Shown one piece after another: positions 48,601-60,600 of a DNA stretch of 64,000 nt. Location of the stretch: NCBI GenBank assembly GCA_013350335.1, contig CM023539.1:23987043-24051042 (forward strand), in the 5' to 3' direction. Below the pieces are notes generated by a model. It ran no database searches. It was not told where the DNA came from and saw only the letters and a list, made by a program, of their open reading frames with translations. The stretch comes from Chimonanthus salicifolius (lineage: Eukaryota; Streptophyta; Magnoliopsida; Laurales; Calycanthaceae). The translations under genes and the position numbers were made by a program. Position 1 is the stretch's first letter. Each line of letters opens with the position of its first letter.

Positions 48601-51600
48601 CCTCCCTCCCTGATATGGCTTCATCTGGACCCACTCATATTGGGAAGATCACCACCGTCCATTTGAATGAGACAAATTACTTCCAATGGTCTCATTCCGC
48701 GACAATTCTTCTTAACGCCAAACAGTTGTTTGATTATATTGATGGAACTGCTCCTGAACCCGTCAAGACGGACTCCTCCTATCGCACCTGGAAAGCCAAC
48801 AATTCCTTGGTGCAATCTTGGCTCCTTCACTCCATGGAGGATCATATTCGTGGGATCGTCTATACACTTCCCACGGCCAAAGATGTATGGGACACCATTA
48901 AGGCCTTATATTCAGATGGTGATAATTCTGCCCGCCTCTATGAGTTATATCAGACTGCTTCCCATCTCCGACAGGGGGAGCTTTCTTTGATCCAGTACTA
49001 TTCCAAGTTGCGGATATGTTGGCTTGAGTTGGATCAACTTGAAGCAGTTAAGTTTGTCTCTCCTGATGATGCGGTTCTATATCAGCAGCTTCTTTCTCAC
49101 CGACGGGTTTTTGAGTTATTGGCTGGTCTCAACCAGGAGTTTGAACCTATTCGGGCCCAGTTGCTCGGACAACGCCCACTTCCATCTCTGGAAGAGGTCT
49201 ACTCTGCTTTACTCCGTGATGATCGGCGACGTTTGGTCATGACTCTTGTGCTAGTTGAGCGCTCTGCCTTAGTGACCTCTCATCCTCCAATGCCTTCTCC
49301 GGCATGGGGGCTTCTTGGTCCACCAGGCAAAGGTCCTCGGAAGAAGGGGTCTCGATTTTGCACTTATTGTAAGATGACAAACCATTATGTGGATTCCTGC
49401 TATAAACTACATGGACGCCCGAAGCAAGCAAATGTCTCCGCTGCCACTCCTGCCACTTCCTCCTCTGATGAGGTTCGTGATGGTGCTCTCGTGACTCGTC
49501 AGGACTTTAAAATATTGGTGCAACGACTTGATCGTCTTCAACACCCTGAGATCTCCAATGCTGTCTCCTCCACTTCAGGTATTGGGCCCATTGCCAATAA
49601 TTCCTCCTCTCATTCTTGGATCATCGATTCCGGTGCCACTGATCACATGGCTGGTATGTCCACTATTTTCTCGTTCATTTCTCCTGTTTCCTATGGTAAT
49701 GTTCAATTAGCTAATGGTTCCTCTACTACCATTGCTGGAAAAGGAACCATTCCACTTTCTTCCACCTTGCACCTTCCATCTGTGCTACATGTCCCTCATT
49801 TATCTCGTTATTTGTTTTCTGTTAGTGCACTCACTAAACAGTTTAATTGCTCAACAACTTTTTCCCCCTCTCATTGTATCTTTTAGGATCTGACCATGAG
49901 GTAGGTGATTCGTGGTGGACGTGAGGATGGAGGGTTATACTTTTTTGATGATCTGCCTGGTGCTTCTCCAGCCTACTCGACCTCATCCTCATCTAATGTG
50001 CAGTTATGGCATTGCCGGCTTGGCCATCCGTGTGATTCAGCTTTACGGAAGTTTGTTCCTTCTTTATTATTTCAGCATTTTGAGTGTGAACCTTGCCAAT
50101 ATGGCAAATACATTAGAACTTGTTTTCCTTCATCTATGAATAAAAGTGCATCTCCTTTATTTTCTGTTATTCATTCTGATGTTTGGCAATCACCCTCTCT
50201 ATCACGCACTGGTTTTCGATATTTTGTGTCTTTTATTGATTATTTTTCAAGAATGACATGGATTTATCTCATGAAACAAAAATCTGAAGTATTTGATCAT
50301 TTTCGCACATTTTATAATTGGGTTGCCACTCACTTTGATCAGAAAGTTAAAACTCTGCGAAGTGATAACACAGGGGGGGGGGGGGGGGGTGGGGAATATT
50401 TGTCTCATTCCTTTCTTAATTTTTTGCACGAGCATGGTGTTGAATCACAATTGTCATGTCCTTATAGCCCTCAGTAGAATGGTGTAGCAGAAAGAAAAAA
50501 CAGACATCTTCTTGAGGTCGCTCGATCTCTCCTCTTTACCATGCATGTTCCCCACGCATACTGGCCTGAAGCAGTCATGACATCTTGTTACCTTATTAAC
50601 CGCATGCCATCCCGTGTGTTGTCAGACAAATTGCCTGTTCACCTCTTTCACTCCATACCCATATTCCTCTTCTACCATTACGTATGTTTGGATGTACGTG
50701 CTTTGTTCACCAGTTCTCTGGCAATAAGCTTTCCCCTCGTGCAGTGCGTTGCATTTTTTTGGGTTACTCACCATTTCACAAAGGCTACAAGTGTCTTGAC
50801 CCTACCATTGGCAAAACCTATGTGTCTATGGATGTCACCTTCTTTGAGACAATCCCATATTTTTCTAATCCATCTGGTACCTCTTCCTCTCCTGTTTTAC
50901 CTCTCCTTTCTGCAGCTACTCCTCCACCTTGCTCCACTCCTGCTAGCACTCCCAAGTCTCCTTTGGTATATCGACGTCGGCAACACCAGACTCCACCTCC
51001 AGCAGACACCACTATCACCTCTGCCCCGGGTCCAGATTTGCCCAATGCTGCTGAGTCTGCCCTTCCCATAGCCCTTCGGAAAGTTAAACATTCTTGTACT
51101 CTACATCCGCTTGCTCAATTTGTTTCCTATCATGTTGTTTCTCCTTCCTATCACAGCTTCCTCACCGCTCTGAACAATGTGAAGATTCCCAAGAGGGTTG
51201 ACACTGCTCTTCGAGACCCCTCTTGGAAGGCTGCCATGGATGAAGAGTTAGTGGCCCTCGAATCCAATCATACTTGGGATATGGTTCCTCTTCCTCTTGG
51301 TAAGACTCCAGTTGGATGCAAGTGGATATTTGCGTTGAAACATAATCCATATGGGTCCATTGCTCGCTATAAGGCTCGGTTGGTTGCTAAGGGATTCACG
51401 CAAACTTATGGGGTGGATTATCAAGAAACGTTCTCTCCTGTGGCCAAGATTACTTCTGTTCGAATTCTAATTTCTATTGCCACCACCAATGGATGTCCTC
51501 TTCATCAGCTTGATGTGAAGAATGCTTTCCTTCATGGTGATATACAAAATGAAGTCTATATGCTTCCTCCTTTAGGGTTTCTTAAGAAGGGGGCATCTCA

Positions 51601-54600
51601 GTCTGTTTGCAAACTCCGTAAATCTCTTTATGGCCTCAAGCAATCTCCAAGGGCGTAGTTTGAAAAGTTCAGCAGTGCTCTATTGCCTTATGGTTTTTCT
51701 AGTTGTCAGATGGATCACTCGGTTTTTATATATCGTCGTTCCAGTGTGGTCATGCTTCTGGTGGTATATGTGGATGATATTGTTCTTACTGGTAATGATG
51801 AAACCGCCATCAACACATTCAAAGCATATCTTCACCGCACCTTTGCCATTAAAGACCTGGGCCCTTTGCGCTACTTTCTTGGTATTGAGGTTCCTCATTC
51901 ATCTCGGGGACTCACTTTATCTCAGCGCAAGTATGCTCTTGACCTCCTCCACGATGTCGGGTACTCTGGGTGCAAACCAGCTGACACTCCACTTGATACC
52001 AACACGAAGCTGTGTGCTTCCGACGGGACTCTTCTAGATTCTCCTTCATTTTATCAGAAGCTAGTTGGAAAATTGATATACCTCACTATCACCGGACCTG
52101 ATTTATCGTATGCTGTTGGTGTGGTCAGTCAATTCATGTAAGCTCCTCATGATACTCATCTTCATGCTGTCTTTCGCATTCTCCGCTATATTAAATCTCA
52201 TCCAGGATGGGGATTGTTTTTTGCTAGACAGACTTCCCTACCTGTCCGTGGTTACTCCGATGCAGATTGGGCAGGCTCTCCTGATGATCGTCGCTCTACC
52301 ACGGGGTATTGCGTCTTCTTGAGCTCCCATTTGGTATGCTGGCGTAGCAAGAAGCAGTCTGTGGTTGCTCGCTCTAGTGCTGAAGCCGAGTATCGTGCAA
52401 TGGCTAATACTACGGCTGAATTACTTTGGATTCGTCAGTTTCTTATAGAATTGGGATTTGCCCCTAATGACTCTCTTATCATGTTCTGTGACAATCAAGC
52501 AGCCATCAACATTGCCTCCAATCCGGTCTTTTATGAGAGGACCAAGAACATTGAGGTTGATCGCCACTTTCTTCGCCAACATATTTCAGAAGGTCGACTT
52601 GTCACTCCTCATCTGAGGTCATCTGATCAACTTGCCGACATTTTCACGAAGCTTGTTCCCCGTGCTCAGCTTGATTCGGTTATTAACAAGCTGGGATTAC
52701 TCGATATCTTCGTTCCAGCTTGAGGGGGAGTGTTGTGGGACCCGATCCAATTCAGGTACCATTTTTGTGTTGTGGGACAGAAAAATGTCCAAGTTCAATG
52801 TATATTGCAAGACCAACTAGATTAGGTGTCTAATAGTTTGTAATTAGATTTGAGATTATTATTTTCCTTTTTGGTCTACATGATTAGCTCCTTTACTTCC
52901 TATATATACATGTACAAACACCACAGTTAAGGTGGGTGAATTGAATACAAACAAGAGAAGAATTCTTCTCCATCTCTCATCTTCTTCTTATTTCTTATAT
53001 TTGGTTTATTATTCAGCAAGGAGGACCGTGGGTTTTAGACCACTAAACTCCTTACTAGATAAAGGCCATACACATACCCTCCATTTAGCCTTTTGAAAAA
53101 GCTCCTCCACATCCATTGACTTACCTTAAAAAAACCGGGAATTCCTTTCCTTCTAAATGGTCCAAAGAATAGCTGCATGAATCGTGTTCCAAGCAAGTTT
53201 ATACCTTGGGGTAAGCCTAGCAAGAAACCATGACTCCAGTGACCCCTTACATGTACGATCGATCACCCAGTGTACGTCTAATAGATTGGCAAAGTTTGTC
53301 CAAAGTCTCCTAGCCGTTGGGCATCCAATGAAGAGATGATCAGCATCATCCTCCTCTGTCTCACAAAAAGGGCACTTAAGATCCGCCTCTATGCTAATCA
53401 ATCGTCTTCTATTAAGTTTCCATTCTTGTTAACACTCTCTCCTTTAAAGCACACCACACGAAGATTTGAACTCTAGGAGGAGCAGTTCCTTTCCAGGCCA
53501 AATTGGTTGAAGATTCAGTAGAGGATTGTTGTAATAGGACCAAGTCTGCCAATGCTTTCACCGAGAGCTTACCAGAGGGATCCCCAGTCCCTAACAATTC
53601 TCCCTCTTCGTTGGGTGAGATTGGGAATTCCCCCAATTGGCCTAGGAGATCAAGTCTACTACCTTCTTCAAAGGATTGCAAAACTCTCCTAAAGTCTACT
53701 TGCCAAAACACTTGGTTACCTTCTTACTTATAGTTCTCCTGTAACAGTGCATTCTTGTTCCTAGCAACTCGAAATAACCTTGGGTAGACTTCCTTTAGTG
53801 GCCTATCACCTAACAATAGGTCATTCCAAAAAAGTGTGTGGTCCCCTTTTCCATCCAAAAGTCTAGTTTTGTTCCTAAAAATTGCTCCTGCTACATCTCC
53901 TTGTCCCAATCTCCACCAAGACTTAATCATCGAAGGACCTCTTTTTCCACATTATCGCTTAGGAACCAACTGCTACCTCCTCCAGCCCATACTTTACTTT
54001 CAATACTCTGATCCACAATGCGTCATGTTCTCTCCCAAATCTCCACACCCACTTGCATAGTAAAGCTTGGTTCCTTACCTTCAAAGGGATTACTCCTAGT
54101 CCTCCCTTGGCTTTTGGTTTGGTTATCTCCGACCATGCCACCAGATGAACTTTCTTTTTTGTCTCATTATCTCCCCACAGAAACTTTCTAAAAAGTTGCT
54201 CAATTTTATTTGCTACACCTTTTGCCATTTGAAAGAGAGAGAGATAATAGATAGGTAGATTCAACAGGACGGATTTAAGTAGGGTCACACGTCCACCAAG
54301 AGAGAGATTTTCTTCCCCACTCGGCCAATCTTTTTTCCACTTTTTAGATTACCGGGTACCAAAATTTTTTGTGTCTGGGGTTCCCACCCACCGGTAAACC
54401 CAGGTAGATGAAGGGAAAATTCCCAACACCGCAACCCTTTCCTTCTGCAAGGTCCGTGAGTGTATCCTCTTCCATATTGATTCCTATGATATTGCTTTTT
54501 CCAAGGTTGATTCTTAGGCCCGATACTAAATCATAACATCTTAGAATAGCTTTGTAACCCAGTAATTCTTGCCGATCAGGTTCACAGAAGACTAAAGTAT

Positions 54601-57600
54601 CATCCGCAAATTATAGATGAGTAACTATCGGACCCTCTGGCGATGTCTCGAAACCTTTTACCACTCCAAGTTCTCTAGCTTTTTCCACTAATTTGTTTAA
54701 ACTTTCCCCAACAAGGGTGAAAATAAAAGGAGAGAGTGGGTCTCCTTGCCTTACACCTCTGTTAGCTTTGTATTGGTGTTGTCAGGGAACCATTTACCAA
54801 GATTGAATATGAAGTATCCTCAATACATCCATCGGCACCAAAGATTTCCAAAACCCAGCCTAGAAAAAAGGTAACCCACGAAAGATCAATCCACGCAATC
54901 GTAAGCCTTTTCCATATCAATTTTGAAAATGACTCCCGACTTCTTCTCTTTGCGTCTCATGTGGACTAGGTCGTTTGCTATTAAAACTCCATCCAAAAAT
55001 TGTCTATCCTCCACGAATGCCCCTTGTGATTCACCTATAATATCCGGGAGAACTTTCTTCAACATTTCAACTGGGACCTTTGCTAAGAGCTTGTAGACAC
55101 TCCCAATAAGACTAATTGGGCGGTAATGAGATGGTTCCGCCAGGCCCTTCCTCTTCAGAATTAGGGTAATATAGGCGTTCTTCAAATTCTTATTAATAAT
55201 TCCATTGTGATGAAACTCCTTGAATACCCTAAGAAAATCTGGACCGACAGTATCCCAACAAGATTTGAAGAAGTTAAAATTAAAACCGTCAAGCCCAGGA
55301 GCCTTATCCCCATCCAAGTCGTTCAAAGCTTCCTTGATCTCTTCCGTAGAGAATTCAGATTCTAACCAAGCTGCATTTTCACTGCTAATTCTCCTAAATT
55401 GAATTCCATCCAAAGTAGGTCTAGTGAGACTATTAAAGGACAATGAGGCGGAAAGAAGCTTAGAAAAAGGAGATCTAGGATCTCTAGGCCTAAGGTCTAG
55501 TAGAGCTCCGATTGGGGGAAGTGGCAAAAACATATTTGGTGGGATGGGGGAAGGGGCAACACCTAAGAGTAGTCGACAATAGTAAGAAAGGAAGGGAGAG
55601 TTCAGGAGCGAAAGTACCCGATCAAAAAAGGAGAACATCGCCGCTTCAACTACCATCCCAAGTATGAATAGATGTGGCTGGGTGTGAGTCAACACTGAGC
55701 TGCTAGTCATAAAAAATCTGCATCTGGTGATCCGCTACCTCCACCAAAGAAAGACCGGGCTGCGACCAAGACAAAGAAGGGGTCCCTGCGATGGACACTG
55801 CGATCACTGTGATCTTATCCGACAATAGCCTGTGGTTTCCACTAACTGTTGTGAATAGTCGTTGCCTCCTGATGTCGAAGATGTGTAAAAAACTGTCTTT
55901 GGGTGAACCATCCCAAAAGCCAAGAGTGGAGTCCATATGAGCAAAATCTGTAACCTGGAAAACAAGTCTGGAGAAGACACCACGATATTTATGTAGAAAG
56001 GGGTCAGAGTAAAAGAAAATGGAAGATGGAGAGAGCATACCCGGGTCTGAGGCCGAGGATGAGGAGCCAACCAGAGGGGAGTCGGGAGAAGAAGCAGGTT
56101 GGGAGGGGGATGGAAGCACCACTCTAGGAGAAGACCAAAAAATAGCTGCGAAATGGTTACTAACTGCCTCCCTGATACCATTCTTGTCCACAATGCAACG
56201 ACCACCAACCATAATAGATCTAATGTTATTTGTGGCTTTCCTGATATTGGCACATCTACGAAAGAATTTGGTGTTTTTGTCTCCTTCAATCAACCAAAGT
56301 GCCCTCAATCTTTTGTCTCCATTCTTTTTCTTCCAATTGAAGACAATCCCAAAGAGTATTTTTGCAACTTTTTCTTAACTCAAGTTCATCCTCCTCAAGA
56401 TCTCTCACCTCCTCCAATCTATTCCACCCTTCCAACTCATACGTAGCTGCTTCTTTTCTTTCCTTCACCGGGCCACCGGCTGATTTTACCCAATCTTTAT
56501 ATTTCAAGAGGATTACTCTCTTTGAGATAACATAACCTCCCCATCCTTGAATGTCGAAACCTTCCCACCACTCCTTCACCAATCTAGTGAATGCTGGATC
56601 ATCCAGCCAGGAATTGGTGAAGCGAAAAGGCTTGGGCCCCCAGTCAATCTCCTCTGTATCAAGCATCACTGGACAATGGGCTGAGATTGGACTATATAGT
56701 TTAAGTTGGCTTGCGTTGGAGAAAATTGTGTCCCACTCTGAAGTTGAGAGAAACCTATCCAATCTGCTCATGGCCCCCCTAGCTTGGCCATTACTCCAAG
56801 TGTACCGACCACCAATAAGCGGAAGATCAGTTAGCTCATTTTTTGTAATGAATGCAGAAAATTCTTTCATGCCTCTAGTGTAGCTACGACCACCTTTTTT
56901 CCCGACGGATATCTCATAATATTTAAATCTCCTCCCAGACACCAAACAGGATGGCTCCAACAAGAGTAGCCAGAAGGTTAGTAAAAATTCATACTCTTTT
57001 TTGTGGAAAGAAATGGGAGAAGAAAAGGATGATTTTTGTTAACTGGGAGGACGATTGAATCAAGAGAGTAATGGGGTCATCCTCTTATGCAAATTGTCCT
57101 GTAGATATGGGGTAGAAAAAGTTGTTGTATAGTGGAGGGTGATTGCAGTTATATGGATGGGACATAAGTGATAAGGTGGAAAAGGAGGGGTCAGGGGCAC
57201 TGAAGAGTATTTTCAAGATGGGGAACGATCGGAGAGAGAGATTTCAAGGATAATTTGTGTTCTTTAGTAGGTAAGAGACAAAATCTTATTCTGAAAGGAT
57301 AAACAACCAGGTAATACTTGTCTTAACAGTTGTTTTTGTAGGTTGTTTAGGATCACAGTACATAGAGAAGTTTCTATTGCTCATTGTTATGACAACTTAG
57401 GTGGATCAATGATTTGTTGTCTAATATTTACGAGAGGATTAAAGGAATATGAAATCAGGGATTATGAAGCTTTGCTTGACATGTTGAATGAAGCTAATGT
57501 TTGTTGTGATGAGGAGAATAGGAGATTGTCAAGGAATTGGAGAATTTGATGGAGGCATCAGGCCTAATGGACCATTGATGAATTGACTTGGCTTTCATGA

Positions 57601-60600
57601 CTCAAATTGCCTATGGTAAAAATCACTAGACTTCGTCTAATACACCTGGTCATTTTGTTAGTCTGAGCCCAATTACCCAATAGGCCCAAGTGACCCAATT
57701 AAGCTTGTAAGTTCAAGTCCATTCATTTAATAGGCCAAGACCCAAGAAGCCCACGCCATAAAGTCCATAATTGATCCAACTCCTAAACCCTCTCTCCTTG
57801 TGACACTTGGCACAAATCCAGCCAAGCTCACTCAAAATCGGATGATTGAAAATAGCACAGACTTGCGGAGCATATTTGAGGTATCAAATGAATTTGGAAT
57901 TTGATGAAATTTTAGATGTGGATAGCTTATTCAAAGATCTTTTCAACGAGCTCAAGAATAATAAAATCCAAGTTTTGTAGCTCAACTTATGGCCGTTTTA
58001 CTGAACAAGTGCATAACCACTCCAAACTTTCCTCTTAGAACCGTCCATTGGCTATTTCTTCTCCTAAATCCTCTCCTTTTGGACCTTTTTTGCAAGGTGG
58101 AGATAGACAAGGATCTTTGGAACTTGAGAAAGGAATTGTTTGTTCCGAGGTTCCTAGACTGAGTTACTGCAGATTTAGTGTACTGATACAAAACTATAAG
58201 ACACATTCACCTTTTCGGCTATCAAACCAGTCTTGGAAATTCTGAAATTTCGACAGTAGCTAGATCTTGTTGTCTACTTTCTGGAAATATAAAGTACGCT
58301 TAATCCGATTTCTGTAGCCCCGGTTATGATTTTTTCCCTAACGGTGCGCAGAGGAAGACTGAGCAGAATCTGAGATTGTCGTCCTTGATATTTCACTGTG
58401 TTGCCACGTTGATTTGATATACTATTTGGACCCAGAGAAATCTGAAATTTTGACAATTTGTGGAATTCTCAGTTATCTTCCAGCAATTTAAATTTTGTGA
58501 ACTTTAGATTTTTGTAGCTCCAGTTGCGGATTTTTTTAACATCACGCAGATTTTTCTGACAGCAGTCTGGTTGTAGTTCAGTAGCCAGGATCGGTTGTAG
58601 TTTAGCAGCCGGATCACAGTGTTTGTGGAGTTCTTTTCCAGCAGTTGGTAGTGATTTTGTAGTAGGATTCTCATCGTTGCTGGATTTATTTTGTGTTGTT
58701 TGACTGGATATTTTTCTACTGGTATTTTATTGTTCCACACAACTTTTCCAATCTTATGGCTCTCTTGTTCATTGTGTGATTATCCCGACATGACTACGGG
58801 TACACACCAGGCACAACATGTGCAAGACGAAGACGTCACTCCTGAGAACATCACTCAGTGGGCTAGACTAGCAATGCACATCAGGAGGAGACACAGTCAG
58901 ATGGTTGACCTACTGGAGACTGCTGTAGCATTGGCAAGACAGATGGCCTCCTTGCAAACCTTGATGCAACACCTTGTCCATGAGCGTCGGCGGTCATCTT
59001 CATCCGTCAGACGGTTGCATGCTTCACCATTACATTGTAAGTAGCGTAATCGTCTCACCAGAGAGGATGGACCCCATCATATTTGAGTTGATATTTCAGA
59101 GTTTCTGGGAGGGTTATCTGGTGATTTGTTTTTTATTGGGTTCGAATTGTAATTTGTATTTACATGTTTTGGGATATTTCATTGTAAGGGATATCTCCAT
59201 AGCAACAACCCATCAGTGTACCTATGAGCCCTACGTCCTCATTTTTAGGGTTATCCTAAGATTGCCGTCAGATTGGTTCTGCAACGTTCACATGCAGTTT
59301 CCTAGGACATGAGACGTCGCACCAAAGTCTGAGCCTTCGGAGGACTTTCTATGGACTTACTGCACCGTGATAACATGCGGTAGCCCTAGCAGTATAAGCA
59401 GAAGCCGACTGTATTTACAAATTCGAAGACAAGTTTTCTCCGGGAGTGGGAGAGTATGACAAAGAATTTGCACCACCTACATGCAGTTCTTCATGCAGTT
59501 TTGATGTCTTATGCGGGGATTAGTTGTATACTAACACCAGGAAACTCACTATTGCACTAACAATGTAAACTTCTTGGACTATTTGTGTCTGCAGATGGTA
59601 GTCAGGTAGATCCGTCTATAGTCCAGGTTTCTCCACGCAGTTTGTTATGGATTGTGATACCTTGCACACATGCAGGCATTGGAGCAACATTGAGCTAATG
59701 TTCGTAAGAGCAGCGTATTAAGTTCTGTGGATTTCAGACACGTGACCCCACCTATGACAGCGGCCATCATCCATGCTTTTAGACATTGAGCATCATCATA
59801 TAGCACTCCCTATGTTCGCGAAGTTTGCAGTGCAACTCACTCAGATGGACCAACGGATTGAAGTATATGATCAAATCGGTCAGAATTGTGGTCTTAGCAG
59901 TCGAGGACTCCATCAGTAAGTCAGTGAAAGACTGTGTTGTAGATTGCAACAATAGGTACCAGGAAGATATCACTTGGATATGATTTGTTGTAGTAGATGT
60001 AGCACCTCCTCAGTTCTTAAGATGATTTCAGTTGCAGCACCCCTTTGCTCTTGTCATAAGGGAGTAATGCGAGCGTGTATTATCCAAGTTGTTGGCGGAT
60101 TCCTTCCGCTTGCCAGTATCTTTGGTGGGCTCCTTAATAGTGGACATTAATTCCACATCACAAGAGAAGAATGTTTGGTCTTGTACTTCTGTTACTAAAC
60201 TCGAGGATGAGTTTCTTCCAAGAGGCAGAGAATGATGGAGGCATCAGTCCTAATGGACTATTAATGAAATTGACTTGGCTTTCATGACTCAAATTACCTA
60301 TGGTAAACATCGTTGGACTCCGTTGTTGAGATATATTATGATTTATTGAAGATGTATTTCCATTTATAGTTGATGTAGATTAGATATTTAAATATTATGA
60401 GAGATTCATTTTTTTTTTTTTCACTAGTCTTCTTTCTGAGAGTTCCTTAAACTAAACTCTCCTTCACTCCCTCTACCGGAGGAGATTCATCACCGGCAGA
60501 GGGAGGGACATCTCCTTCACTTAAATCCTTCCCTCCCGTCCCTGATATTCTTTTCTCTTATCCCACTGCAACTTCCGCTGCCTTTCTGCCCTACACTGTG

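Larger units (their letters stand above)
47352..53018 (+). mobile_element. Copia element, full-length and youngest in the window
   Basis: 5,667 bp with LTRs 47352-47641 and 52731-53018 (TGTTGTGGGACCCGATCC to TTATTCA.CA), primer-binding site TGGTATCAGCC (47642), polypurine tract GCTTGAGGGGGAG (52718-52730), and a perfect AGGAG duplication (47347-47351; 53019-53023). LTRs differ by about seven substitutions plus small indels by hand count, so it is recent. All copia domains are present in order: gag, protease, integrase, RT, RNase H. Five stops and one frameshift break pol. Confidence 0.96.
46708..57000 (-). mobile_element. L1-type LINE, 4.6 kb, split by a copia insertion
   Basis: On the - strand: the endonuclease C-terminal half (56286-56963), RT (54886-55440 and onward to 54600), the RT-C zinc region (53153-53930), RNase H (46792-47345) and a 3' end GTTACCGCTCC with a short A tail (T run 46708-46714). 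The copia at 47352-53018 sits between the zinc region and RNase H, and the coding order resumes exactly across it. The 3' end matches the 16069 LINE. 5'-truncated in the endonuclease near 57000. No target duplication found. Confidence 0.9.

Noticed and set aside
48034..48666. 210-codon ORF overlapping copia gag
   Set aside because: Out of frame with gag and within the leader; no independent evidence of translation (the possibility is kept as a low-interest finding).
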